This document shows positions 22,740 to 34,654 of a stretch of DNA of 64,000 bases, in pieces. The DNA lies in assembly GCF_902686445.1 (NCBI RefSeq), contig NC_062214.1, positions 92,360,738 through 92,424,737 on the forward strand, in the 5' to 3' direction. The notes under the pieces were generated by a model, which worked only from the letters and a program-made list of their open reading frames with translations, was not told the origin of the DNA and did no database searches. The position numbers and the translations under genes were made by a program. How positions within the stretch are numbered: position 1 is the stretch's first letter; each line of letters starts with the position of its first letter. The stretch is from Sciurus carolinensis (taxonomy: Eukaryota > Chordata > Mammalia > Rodentia > Sciuridae).

Positions 22740-23829
22740 ATACAGAGAGTAGACAGGCAGGAAGTGGAGGCAATCATCTAAGATTTCTCCAGACTGGAGG
22801 AGGGTTAGGACACCAGGACAACCTGGAGCTGTGAAGTCATGGTGCCTTGGCTAAAGCCTTTGTATTTGGTGGGGCACAACTGGCACTTGGGAAAGTGGGA
22901 CAATAATGTACCACACCTTGATGTTTGCTTCCAGTCACCCATTTGCATTTGTCCACGTCAAGTCCTAGGGGTGTCATGGGGGCTGTTCCCTCCCCTCAGG
23001 CCTCCAGATTTTCTGTTTCTGGCTCCTCCAAGCTGGGGGTGGGGGTTAGGATAGGAGAGAAGGAAGGAAAGAAGGGATGAAGAAAGGGGAAAAGAAGGTG
23101 GAGGAGAGGGAGGGAAGGGCAAAGGCAGGCAGGCTTCCCATTCTGATCTGCTTCAATTGCTTCAGGACTCAGGATCTGCAGGGCATACTCTTCCGCCCTT
23201 GTACCATAAAGGCGAACAGCCTCCTGGTATAATACAAGTGAATTACTACACTACTTGAGCCCCCTGGCTCTTTTCTCTGCCCTCTCTAAGACCTCTTTCC
23301 CTTACCCCAGCAGAGAAGACTGGGTATTTTCAGAGACCAGGGAGGAATGGGGATGGAAAGGGGTGTGGATGAGGGGAGGGGAGAACCTCTTGCCTCAAGG
23401 CTGTGGGAATGGAAAGCTGATGAACTTGGAAAATCTGGAAGCTAGTTGAGGACTGCGCTGAGGTAACCTTGGAACAGAAAAAGTCATCTCTATGTTGTGG
23501 GGAATCTTGAACAAAACCCAAAGTGCATTTCTTGAGAAAAGCAGTTTAAAGTATTCACTTTCGAGATGAGAAGGGCAACTTACTTAGTACCTGGAAGAGC
23601 CCTTGCCATCAAGGGTGAGGGTTGGGGCAGTACATGGGTGATGGCCATTAGTTAAATTTTTCCAAAGGACTAAAAACAATGCTACACAAATGCTGATTGA
23701 TGCTTAGGCACAGGGTTTTGAATTATTCATCATGCTAGAGAACGCAAAATTGAAGGCAAATCGCTCTAGATTTTCAATGATCTTGACCTTCACCCTGTGG
23801 AACTTTATCTCTTCCCTGGCAGGGAGACC
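22740..23829. other. Unassigned intergenic DNA with a polypurine tract
   Basis: No gene is visible. A strongly purine-rich stretch occupies 23035-23130 on the + strand. The rest has no repeat I can name. Confidence 0.5.
23035..23130 (+). repeat. Polypurine (GA-rich) low-complexity tract
   Basis: About 95 bases are nearly all G and A (GGAAGGAAAGAAGGGATGAA and similar, ending near AGGGAGGGAAGGG). Such tracts may form triplex or other non-B structures; this is a composition observation only. Confidence 0.85.
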
Positions 23830-24240
23830 AGTGCCCTTGTCCACCAGGGCTCAAGGCCTAAGTTACTTCGTCTTCTTGGGTATCCCCCGCCCATCTTCCT
23901 GCCTCCCATCTGGCCAAGTCCAGTCCCTGCTCCCTCAGCTCCACAACCCACCTACCACAGCTCTGCCTCATCGCTGTCATCGTGGATCCTTCGGTGACCC
24001 TCATAATACTCAGGAAGACACTCAGGACCCATTCCTGGTCTGGACCCCACCTGCATGTACAGCCGCCTCCCCGGAACTTTCAGCTCTGGCAAAACCAATG
24101 TGCTTGCACTTGCTTCTCAGGCATGGCTTCCTCCTGGAGCACCAGCCTGCTGTCCACCTGCCTCCAAACTCCTGTGCACCGTGGAGGTGCCAGCTCAAAC
24201 AGCAACCTCCCCAGAAAAATCCCAGCTCTACCAGGTGGCA
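23830..24240 (+). repeat. L2 LINE relic
   Basis: The second half follows L2 consensus: 'ccaatgtgcttgcacttgct', 'cctcctggagcaccagcctg' and 'ggtgccagctcaaacagcaa'. This explains the 175-codon open frame at 23732-24259, which is not a gene. Confidence 0.55.
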
Positions 24241-25474
24241 ACCCTTACCCTTCATGTAACAAGCATCTGTTGCCGTTGCTAGTTTGCCTTACTAAACTGG
24301 AAGTTTTGCGCTTTTTTTTTTTTTCCTTCTCTACCTCCATTTCCTTGTTTTGAAATAGAGATGCAATATTATCTACTGTGGAGCTTTCGTGAATATTAAA
24401 GAATTAACATGTGAAGTGCTGACCTATTCCCAGCCTTAAAACCATCTATCGGACTTCTGATCAAGTTGTTCCCGTTCCATCAACACTGAGCTGAGGGAGA
24501 GTCGAAGAGCTCAGAATCAGTGTGGGGCTTCGTTCTTGACTGGAAGTCTAGAAGCCTGGATTCTGCTCTGACCTCTGCAGCTTGTCCCAAATTTCCTCCA
24601 TCCTCAGGTTCAGGAAACCTGGGTCGCTTTGCCTGATCCCAGTCTATTGTGGAGATGCTCAGACTAATTTGCCTATCCTATCAATATCCTGCCCCAGAGC
24701 CCCCAACTGAGCAGGGACTCCAAGTATCAACTACCAGAGTGAGTGTTTTTGCATTTGGGAGAATAGTGTGAGGAGAGGCCTCTGTGTTCCCCAAGACACT
24801 GGCATTAGCACCTCATGCAGCTGGGAGCTGGGGGAGGAGGAGGAAGGATCAGGGCTGGAAGAGAGGACTTGCTGCTAAAGGGGAGCTCTGAGCCAGGGGA
24901 GGGGCAGATTCTTGAGTATGAGGATATGGCCAAGAGATAAGGACCACATACCTTTTAGGAGTGTCCTGGGCTGTGCCCCTCCTCAGAGCACAGAGAGAAG
25001 AATCAAGGAGAAGGAACCATCCAGTTAAGGCCAAAGCTTTTGCCTCTGGAGTTGAGGACCTTGGGGAAAGAAAAAAAAGGGCAACACATGGGTATCTCTC
25101 AGACTCCAGAGCAGAACTAACCATGGCTTTGGTGCATCAGGCTTACACCTTATTTTACTCCTCTCTGCCAGATAAGAAGCCTGTACTGAGGTCTCGTCAA
25201 ATCCCCCTGGGACTTTAAGCCTTCTGTGGTGGGCACTTTTTGGGGATAGCATATAGGTACCCTAGTAAACAGGGCAGGGGAAGTCAAGTTGCAGCTGGTG
25301 GGTGAGCCCCTACCCAGAGCTGCATGGCAGCAAAGAAAGGTGAGGTGGCAAGGGGGCCAGGGACACTGGCAAGGGAGTGTTCCTGAAGGTGGTCAGGGAT
25401 GTGAACGAGGGGGACCTTCAGGATGAAGATCAGACAGTATAACTGACAGAGGGATGAGAACAGCAAAGTGCGGT
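24241..25474. other. Unassigned intergenic DNA with MIR traces
   Basis: No gene is seen. MIR-like text occurs near 24320-24420 and 24530-24620 (GAAGCCTGGATTCTGCTCTG). Open frames of 75-91 codons here have no motif. Confidence 0.45.
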
Positions 25475-25705
25475 TATTAATCAGTGCAGTCTGAGTGCAG
25501 GGCACTGTCCTAAGTGCTTTACATCCATTAAGACATTTCGTCTTCATGGTGACCTATGGCTATCACGCTTTGCAGATGAATAAGTTGAGCAACAGAAAGA
25601 TCCAGCACTGACCAAGGTCAGCAATTACTGAGGTGTAGGGCTTGGATTTGAATCCAGGCAGTTTGGCTTCAGGGATCAAGTTCCTAACACTACTACCTCT
25701 CTGCA
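25475..25705 (+). repeat. MIR SINE, nearly full length
   Basis: MIR blocks appear in order: 'gagtgcagggcactgtccta', 'agtgctttacatccattaag', 'ttgcagatgaataagttgag', 'gaccaaggtcagcaattact' and 'ggatttgaatccaggcagtt'. It is one of the best preserved MIRs in the window. Confidence 0.75.
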
Positions 25706-26494
25706 GAAGACTCCCAACATGAGGGCTGGGGTACCCGCTGCAGGAAGGGACAGATGGAGGAGTGGAGTTGTGGAATAGTGGAATGGCAGAGGAGGGAGGA
25801 TATTCAAAACACATATCATCCATCTCACAACTTGTTTTCCAGACCCTGGCCTGAAATTGTAAATACTGAACAAAGCTTGGAAAGTAAGTTCCAATGCTGT
25901 ATACCTGAGGATGAGTGCTAGAACTATACCAGAAATCTAATATATATGCCCACAAGCCAGAAATTTTTTCCAAAGATGGATATTATAGTGCCAGGCACTA
26001 TTTTTAAAAGGTAAAATAAATATAGGCATACTTAGAAAGGGAACAAATAAAAATTATTGGTGAAACAACTCACTTGAGACAAAAGCAGAGGATAACTTTA
26101 AGAGCTGTGAATGGAACATCTGATGTGGCTTGCTTCAGTGTAGATCATGTGACAGGAAATCCCAAACAGCTTAATCAGTTCTGTTCTTTGTGTTTCCATT
26201 CACCTTGTGGTCAGGGTCACAATGTAGTTTTGGTTCTAATGAACAGAAATCCAGAAGGAGGAAGGACTAGGTGAGAAAAAGAGGAGACCGTGGCGGAGGA
26301 GAGGAGGGAGGTCTCCTCAGAGTCCTGGCTGTGCTGTTTGGGCTGAGCTTTCCTTTTACAATGGATTGCAACCAGCTTCCTCCTCTTCAAAGGAGGAAAG
26401 GATGTTTTGGACCTCAGAGAGGCCTTGTGACTGACTCTGCTGCCTTCAAGCAACTTTGTGTGTGTGTGGGTCTCAACTCTTCCCCCTCCACACA
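25706..26494. other. Unassigned intergenic DNA
   Basis: No gene is visible. The interval 26040-26250 has no repeat I can name and could hold a conserved non-coding element; that is a guess. A short (TG)n run is at 26457-26467. Confidence 0.4.
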
Positions 26495-28242
26495 CATATT
26501 TTATTGATGCATTATAGTTGTATGATGGGATTTGTTGTTACATATTCATACATGCACACAATATAACAATATATTTTGGCCACTATCACTCCCCAGCACT
26601 TCCCCACTCCTTCCCTACTCCCTCCCCCTGGTCCCTTTCCTCTACTAATCTCCCTTTGATTTTCATGAGCTCTGCTCTCCACCTTTCTTTTTCGTTTTCC
26701 TCTCTAGCTTTCACATATAAGAGAAAACATATGATCCTTCATCTTCTGAGTTTGACTTATTTTCTTAAATACTGACCTCTAGTTTTATTCATTTTCCTGC
26801 AAATGATAGAACTTTATTTTTGTTTATGGCTGAATAAAACTCCATTGTGTATATATACCACATTTTCTTTATCCATTCATCCACTGATGGACACTTAGGC
26901 TGGTTCTATACTTTGGCTATTGAGAATTGTGAGGCTGTAAACATGGGTATGCATGTGTCACCTTAGTATGCTGATCTTAATTCTTTAGGATAAATACTGA
27001 GGAGTGGTATAGCTAGGTCATAGGGTGGTCTCATGCCTAGTCTTTTGAGGAATCTCCATACTGATTTCCATAGCAGTTGTACTAATTTTCAATCCCACCA
27101 ACAGTGTAAAAGTGGGTTTTTTCCTCCACATCCTCTCCAGCATTTATTATTATTTATATTCTTGATGATTGCCATTCTGACTGGTGTGAGATGAAATCTC
27201 AGTGTAGTTTTGATTCGCATTTCTGTAATTGATAACAATGTTGAACATTTTTTCATATATTTGTTGGCCACTTGTATTTCTTATTTTGAAAAGTGTCCGT
27301 TTAATTCATTTGCCCATTTATTAATTGGGCTGTTCATTTTTTTTTTTTTGGTGTAAAGTTTTTGAGCTCTTTATATATTTTAAATATTAATCCTTTGTCA
27401 GAGGAGTAGCTAGCAAAGGTTTTCTCCCATTCTGTAAGTTCATTCTTCACATTTTTAATTGTTTCTTTTGCAGAAGATTTTAATTTGATGCCATCCCATT
27501 TATTACCTCTTGGCATTATTTCCTGAGCTCTAGGGGTCCTATTGAGAAAGTGGTTGCCTGTGTCTGTATGCTGAAGTGTTGACCCTACATTTTCTTCTAG
27601 GAGTTGCAGAGTTTCTAGTCTAATCCCTAGGTCTTTGATTTATTTTGAGTTGATTTGTGTGCAGAATGAGAGATAAGGGTCTAGTCTCATTCTTCTACAC
27701 ATGGATAACCAGTTTCTCAGCACAACTTTTAAAAAAAGGATGTCTTTTCTACAGTGTACATTTTTGGCACCTTTGTCAGGGATCAGATGACTACAGATGG
27801 GTGGGTTTGTCTCTGTGTCTTCTGTTCTGTTCCATTGGTCTAAGGGTCTGTTTTTATGCTGGCATCATGCAGTTTCTGTTACTACAGCTCCTTGGTATAA
27901 TTTGAGACAGGAATTGTGATGCCTTCAGTGTTGCTTTTCCTTAGAATTGCTTTGGCTATTCTGGGTCTTTTATTCTTCCAAATGAATTTTAGGACTGTTT
28001 TTTCTAGTTCTGTGAAAAATGTCACTGATATTTTGATGAGAATTGCATTGAATCATTTTGATAGTATGGCCATTTAAAAAATTTTGCCTATCCATGACTA
28101 TGAAAGAGGTCTTTCCATCTTCTGAGGTCTTTTGCAATTTCCTTCTTCAGTGTTCTATAGTTCTCGTTATAGAGGTCGTTCACCTCCTTGGTAAGTTTTA
28201 TTCCTAGGTTTTTTTTGTTGTTGTTGTTGAGGCTATTGTTCA
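26495..28242 (-). mobile_element. L1, about 1.75 kb, 5'-truncated, antisense
   Basis: The 3' UTR lies at the left (26495-26860), with pyrimidine-rich CTCCCTCCCCCTGG. ORF2 is then read in reverse up to 28242. Minus-strand coding pieces remain at 27089-27271 ([19 protein letters not shown]) and 27334-27516 (RGNKWDGIKLKSS), separated by frameshifts and stops. It is older than the copy at 21687-22729, and it has a (GTT)n tract near 28218. Confidence 0.85.
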
Positions 28243-29119
28243 AGGAACTTATAATCTCATGGGAGAAGCATGTTCAGAGGTACAGAAAAAAAAAACCAAA
28301 AGATATCCACAGAGTCCATGCAAAGATGAAGTCTGATTGTATTTGATGTTCAAGGGCCCCTTGGGCACAGAGGGTCCTGTTGCCTTCCCATCTGCATGCT
28401 CCCTCCTTGCTTTGGGGCCTACCCTGGTGAAGTTTAACTCAGTTCACAGGGTGCTTTCCTTTGGCACACTCTGAGGACACCATGAAATAAGATGGTACAG
28501 GTGGAGAATTTGATTTTTATCACAGTAAACCAGTGGGCATGTGGGACACCTGGACTGATGCAGGGGTCTTGGGAAACCTGCATGTGCCTTGGAGGTCAAG
28601 ACAAAAGCTGAGGGTGCAAGAAAAGAAGTTGTAATATTGTAGGAAGGCTGGTTTACTGGAGGCTGGAGAGGGCACATTCAGTTTGGGGACACATTCATTT
28701 GGAGCCAGGGAAGAGGGTGCAATGGGAGGAGTTTGGGGATAAGGCCTGGAATTGGGTGGATGCCCACAGAATGGTAGCTCTGGGCTTGCTTCCCAATCTC
28801 CCCATTCCTGCCAGAACCTGTTCCCAGGAGCTCATATGGGAACCTAACATTTGCAAAATGGATTCTATTTATACACCTTCCTCCATTATGCTTCCTGATA
28901 TGCTTTATCATCAGTGTTTGCAAACTTAACCTTTAATTAATTTTGTCTATTTCATCCTCTCCTTCCCAACCAATTCTTCCTAAGTCCTCAACTTATACAT
29001 GTATACTTTTAAGTGTAAAGGGGGAAGGTTTTGTTTAAAGAACTTCATCCTACATCAATAATTCCTAACTTTGCTTTGTTTTTATGGCTTTCCTGTTATT
29101 TGTAGGGAGTAAGACCATC

Positions 29120-29330
29120 TGGGTTTCATTTAGATTCAACCAATTAAAACCTGTGTGACTTTAGTAATTTACTTGTTTTATCAGCTTCAGTTTTCTCATT
29201 TGTAAAGTGGGGCTACTAATGACAATGCCTTACTTAGGGCAACACTAAGAATTAGAGATAATATATGCAAAGGTACTGGCATAGCGCTGGCACACAATAA
29301 GCTATCAGTAATGGACAACTTCTTATAGTT
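29120..29330 (+). repeat. MIR SINE relic
   Basis: MIR order is visible: 'aaacctgtgtgactttagta', 'tcagttttctcatttgtaaa', 'gtggggctactaatgacaat' and 'agcgctggcacacaataagc'. Confidence 0.65.
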
Positions 29331-29539
29331 GTTTAATAGAGGTAATTCTATCCTTTTAAATGCCCTGGAAAGCAATACAGAGCATAATCCTGCCATTTGT
29401 AACTCTTAAACCGTGAGAACTTGCTCAAAACTTACGTGGCTTTCAGGTATGTCCTGTTTGGGGAAAAGTGTAATATTTCATGGGTTGTTTGAATATAAGA
29501 GTAAAAATAAGCTCAGTTTTCATTGTGAAATGCAATCCT

Positions 29540-29670
29540 GTTTCTTGCCTGCCTTGATGCATTAGACTCAAATTTCCATGCCTTTTCTTGCTTATTACTG
29601 TATTCCCACCTAGAATAGCATTTGGCACAGATTATGCACGGAATAAACATTTCCTGATAAATGTATAGAC
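29540..29670 (+). repeat. L2 LINE 3' end relic
   Basis: L2 terminal text is seen in TGTATTCCCACCTAGAATAG, then 'catttggcacagattatgca' and 'ggaataaacatttcctgata'. Confidence 0.55.
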
Positions 29671-29749
29671 AGATTATTTCCAGTTAACTGATAAACAAAT
29701 CAAGGAAACGTGTCTAGATCTAGGTATCCACATATCCTTGCTTTTTAAA

Positions 29750-30310
29750 ATCTGTGTTTATTTTTAACTGATACACAAAAACATAAAAATTGTACATGTT
29801 GCTAGAGCACCATGTGATATTTTGATACTATATGTATCAAAACATTGTGCAATGCTTAAATCAGTGTAATCATATCTACTCTAACATCATCATTTCTTTG
29901 TGGTAAAAATACTCAGAATTTCTTCTAATTTTTAAAAATGTACAAAGCATTATTTATATCTGTAGTGAGTCTACTGTGTAATAGCCCACCAGAACTCCTT
30001 ATCCTATCTAATTATAACTTAGTACCCATCCATCAAACTGTCCTCATCTTTCCTCTCCCTAGCCTCTGATGATCACAATTCTCAATTCTATAAGATCAAC
30101 ATTTTTAGATATCACATGAGCAAGATCACGCAGTACTTGACTTTCTATGCCTGGTTTATTTCACTTAACATAACAATCTCTACTTCCAGGATTTCTCTCA
30201 TTTTTACAGCTGAATAGTATTCCGTTGTATATATGTACCATATCTTCTTTATCCATTCATTAACTGATGGACACAGGTTGATTCTACTTCTTGGGTATTA
30301 TGAATAGAGT
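29750..30310 (-). mobile_element. Old L1M 3' end, antisense
   Basis: Reverse-complement L1 text is clear at 30120-30300 (TTCACTTAACATAACAATCT, then GAATAGTATTCCGTTGTATA). The left part (TTTTTAACTGATACACAAAA) is an older-type 3' UTR unlike the younger L1 copies here. Confidence 0.7.
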
Positions 30311-31734
30311 TTTCTTTTCTTTCTGGATTTTGGACTACATTGGTAATCACACTAAATATAAATAAATGAATGCCCCATCTTGGGCCCTTTATGGGAGGGC
30401 ATTAATGATAATGATTGAAAGCAGTAATGCCAGCTTGTGGGCTTGGGGGAAGCCTGCTGGGTGAGGTGCACTCTGGGAGGCATGAGAAAGCGTCATAGAA
30501 TTCCTTATGGCACCCTGAGAAGTGGCTGAGTCTGAGTTGGCCACCCATCAAGTCCTGGCATGAGAATCAGGAAGGAGCAGAGGAGGGCACTCAGCAGAGG
30601 CCGTGACATAACCATCAACATTATGAAGAGTTTATAAGAATGGGGATCAGATGAGGACCACTGAACCATTGCTTAGCAAGGCCAATCACCCTTGGCAATG
30701 GCTCATCCCTCTGGGAAAGAGGCACGGAAAATCTTGAACTGATTGAGTTTTAATTCCAAATTCTTTATATTTAAATATGGGATGGCTGAGTTACCTTAGA
30801 CCCCAAACATATATACTCACTTTGCCCATGGAGCCTACCAGACCAAAATCATTATGATATCCAAAATCAAGCATTTAAAATCATGTGATTTCAAAAAATA
30901 GCATTTTTTAAATTTTAAAACAAAATTTTAAAACATCTGCTCTCTAAAATCCTTATGCACCAATTTGATCTAATAGGTGCCAAGGTCACAGTTAATTTGA
31001 TAACCAATTATTTAGAGGAAATGCAGCTGCTTGTTGGAGTTACAGCCAAGTTGAACCTTGGTCTAAGTTGGCAGTTTATAGAGAAGCAGGTGGCTGAAGG
31101 GAAAACCTGGGATTGGGTTACATCAGCCAGTGTCTGGGTCTGTTTTTAATGGGGTGTTATGACTTTGAGGGCAATAACATGCAGCTGCTGCAGGTACAAC
31201 TTCAAGGAGGTCTATAATGTCCATGCAGGTGACACTGGGAGACCTTTGAGTCTCAATGGCTGCTGAATCTTATTATTCTGGTTGCTCTTAGTTTTCCAAG
31301 AGCTCTTTAAAATGCATGGTTCAGTAGCAGGCAAATCATGTCAACTGGTAATCAGTGTTGAGGGACACTGAGAAATTCAGGAGAATAAGTGGGTGGTTTG
31401 AATAAGGGACTGGGGAAGAAGGAAACTTCCAGGTCTCAGAGTAGAATAGGCAAAATGCAAGAAATGAGACATGAGAAAGGAATGAGATGCTCAGTAAAGA
31501 TTGGGGCTTCAGTTATCAGATCTGAGGCTGAACTATTTGCAAAGCAGACTTGATTTGAAGCACACAATGCATGACTGGTCTGGAATGCTATTTTGCATCC
31601 AAACAAGATGAAGCCTTAGAACTGAGTGCCAGGGTAACCCTGCTGGAGTAGGTCCTGCAGCCTTGACTGGGAAGCAGGTTGGGTCCAACAGTCTGTATCA
31701 GAATCTGTTGACTTCAGTTGCAATGTAAAAATGT
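30311..31734. other. Unassigned intergenic DNA
   Basis: No gene or clear repeat is recognised. The longest frames are 64-68 codons. Confidence 0.45.
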
Positions 31735-31865
31735 GATAAGAGTTCCACATGCCTCTGTGTCCCATCACCCCAACAAGACCAGAGGGCAGGAACCATGTTG
31801 CATGCTTCTTTCCATCAAGCACATACTCTGATCTTTTGGTTGATGCTCAGTAAATGTATGCCATG
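31735..31865 (+). repeat. L2 LINE 3' end relic
   Basis: L2-like text: 'accagagggcaggaaccatg' and the terminal 'gttgatgctcagtaaatgta'. Confidence 0.5.
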
Positions 31866-33952
31866 CATTGATGGGTCTTAGTTCTCTTAATTTATAAAAA
31901 TGATTTTTAAATTACTTTATAGGTAGCTGGCTATATGAAAAGGAGTAACTTTCCTGGTTTCCTGCATGGAAAATTACAAGAGACTAATCAGGGATTGGGA
32001 AGCAGGGCCTAGGGGTCTCTCTGGGGAGAGGAAGTGTCTAGGATGAAGGTTGTGGCCAAGTCAGGGGACATGAGGAACACTTTAGAGATGCTTTTGCTCT
32101 TCCCTGCCACAGACTATAAGGGTCTGGATTCCTCTAGAGGATGAACCTAAAGGCAGGGCTATACTCTAGGCTCTGTACTACTTCTCCGGTCACCACCATT
32201 TACTGTCATGCACACCTACCTTTCATTTTAGGTTTTGCTCACTGATTCCTCTCCCCTGTTCCCAGGAACCCCACACTCAGTACACCTCCCCTTCACCTGA
32301 GTCCACCTTATCAACTCCTGAGTTCCACCAGGACATGACTCTGTTCTCTTTCTTGGTTCTCCATGGTTACTGTTAGGGGGCCAGTGGTGGTTGAGACTTT
32401 GGCTTGGCATGATTCAGAGATAATGGGAAAGAAGTAGAGATCTTTCATTTGCACCCAGGAAGACCAAAGGAGTTGGTGCTGGCCTCCCCTCTGAAGTTTT
32501 GTAGAGGCCAGAGTCAGGAGCTCCAGAACAGGGAGAGAAGCTTCAGAGGAGTTGATGGGCATCCAAATGTTAGAGGCAAAAGAAATCAGAAACTGGGTGT
32601 AAGTCAGACCAAAATCAGGGTGAGGGTCAGAAAGGAGGGTGGAATTGGCTCAATCAAATGCTTTAGGTCCAGAGAGATACCAAAACTCTGGGAGGATTGA
32701 GGTTCACTTTTGAAGTAGTTATGTCCTTTGAAAGAGGAAGAGCCTATATGAAAGTCCCAGCAGAGACTCTAAACAATAGCTCTGAGTCAGACCTGTATAG
32801 TCCTTTCACTATTTGCAGTCTCCCTATAATCACAGTAATAATATCTATCTATACCCATGTGGCAACTTCCAAGGAGTCCTAGCTAGGATTCAAGGGGCCT
32901 GGACTCTTCACAAAAAGTCACTTACCTCCCTGAGCCTCAGTCTCCTTATCTGTAAAGCAAAACAGTAACAACACTCTAAATGTGCTTGTGAGAAATGAAT
33001 GAGGTAATATATTTAAAGGTATTTTTAAAGAAGGGCAAGGGACAAAATCATTTAAAAGAAAGAATTATAATTACTAATTCCCTAACTATAGGAAGAGCTG
33101 TTATGCACTGAGATTATATACAAAACAGTGATGTTTTATATGTGTTTCACATGTTTTTTAGTTTTTCACTTTTGTGCCAAATAATATTAGGGGCCTCTGA
33201 GGCCAAGTTTTAAAAACTAACGAAAGACATCAATGAAATGTTTGATAGACTGTGAGGCAGAACTAGTCTCCTGGTAAGATATTTACATTTCCACTTACTA
33301 TTGACACTAAGAATAAATACTAATGTAAGACTGGTTATTAAGGAACACATGTTCTAACAGAAAAAAAAGGCTTACCAAGTCTTGATAACAGGTTACTGGA
33401 ACCATATTTCCATCTGCCCAGAGAAAATAGGGTTTCTGTTGCTCTTGGTTGCTATTGATTTTTTTATGCTACCTTGACAATCTTATCACAATTCCACCTC
33501 CTTTTAGTATTTTGCAAATAGTATCTTTATGGGAAATTTTGAACTACCGGTGTTCAAAGAATCCTGATGACATAGCTGCACACAACAGTTTTGGCAGGGG
33601 GTCCCTGTTTCCAAATAGGGATTTGTGATTCAGTAGGTGATTCAGTGGCTTGATCATAAGTTGTCAAAGCGCTAAACAGGATGAAAGGATGTGTCTAATA
33701 AGTAAAATAAAATAGTTCCTAAAGAGTGGGTTAGACTGAATAAAAAAAAAAATTATAGGTGACCCTGTGGAGTGAGCTGATGAAAGCTTCAGGAATCTAG
33801 TAAAACGTTACAAGAATGGTGCCGAGCAGAAGAGAGAGACTTGAGATCAGAAGTATTTGTGTCTCCGCATGTAAACAATATACCTATATCTGTATCATTT
33901 TATTAGAAATAGCATACTTCAATAAGAAGATTATGCTAACATTTCAGAAAGT
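31866..33952. other. Unassigned intergenic DNA with old repeat traces
   Basis: No gene is visible. At 32590-32760 there is a stretch related to the ancient repeat at 19590-19870 (GGCTCAATCAAATGCTTTAG). A MIR relic at 32885-33010 is listed separately. The rest is unassigned AT-rich DNA. Confidence 0.45.
32885..33010 (+). repeat. MIR SINE relic
   Basis: MIR text: 'caaaaagtcacttacctccc', 'tgagcctcagtctccttatc', 'tgtaaagcaaaacagtaaca' and 'gagaaatgaatgaggtaata'. Confidence 0.7.
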
Positions 33953-33960
33953 TTGAAAAC

Positions 33961-34157
33961 TAGCTGGGCATGGTGATGCACACCTGTAATCCCAGCAGCT
34001 CAGGAGGCTGAGGCAGGAGGATTGTGAGTTCAAAGCCAGTCTCAGCAACTTAGCGAGGCCCTAAGCAGCTTAGTGAGACTGTCTCAAAATAAAAAATGCA
34101 AAAGGGTTGGGGATGTGACTCAGTGGTTACATGGGGCTGGGTTCAATTCCTGGTACC

Positions 34158-34188
<31 letters not shown>
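33961..34188 (+). repeat. B1+ID dimeric SINE, full length
   Basis: The B1 part starts TAGCTGGGCATGGTGATGCA and runs to the TCTCAAAATAAAAAATGC linker. The ID part starts GGGTTGGGGATGTGACTCAG and ends in about 28 A residues. TTGAAAAC at 33953-33960 and 34189-34196 marks the target-site duplication, with one difference just upstream. This is the best complete example of the dimer in the window. Confidence 0.9.
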
Positions 34189-34196
34189 TTGAAAAC

Positions 34197-34654
34197 CAAA
34201 AGGACAAAACAGCCACAATACTAACACCTGACCATAATTATTAAAAGCTTTTCTTATTTTCTCCATCTTTGTCTACATGGGAGACCAAATTACACTGCTC
34301 TAAAATAGAAAGCTTACTGAGCTGAAGACTATGAAGAAGCAGCAGCTGATGTGGAAGAGCTCTGTCCTCCCCCTAGTTGCCTAAAACCAGGCCATGAATT
34401 TACAGAGGCAAATAGCCTCTGCCCTTCTGCCCTTCTACCGGGGGAATAAAGGTCAGCCACTGAAGATGGCTGTAGACCCTTCACAGCCCTGGGATGACGC
34501 CAGAGGACTTTCCATTGATGTGCTTTACACACTTGTCTTTCTCAGCCAGTAATTTGCCTTCTTCCAAGTTGTTGCCTACAAAGACTCAAAGTTCTTTTCC
34601 TTTGTCTGGATCACTTTCACTCATTCTCTGGGTGTCTTTTGCCTACACATCAAA
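34197..34654. other. Unassigned intergenic DNA
   Basis: No gene or named repeat is seen in this short stretch. Confidence 0.45.

Larger units (their letters stand above)
28243..29749. other. Unassigned intergenic DNA with MIR/L2 relics
   Basis: No gene is seen. The beginning (TTCAAGGAACTTATAATCTC) resembles an ancient mammal-wide repeat. MIR and L2 relics at 29120-29330 and 29540-29670 are listed separately. Confidence 0.45.

Noticed and set aside
23732..24259. 175-codon open frame on the + strand
   Set aside because: It overlaps L2-like sequence, has no conserved motif, and is low-complexity in composition (Pro/Ser/Leu-rich).
25563..25973. 136-codon minus-strand frame
   Set aside because: It overlaps a well-preserved MIR in reverse and has no motif.
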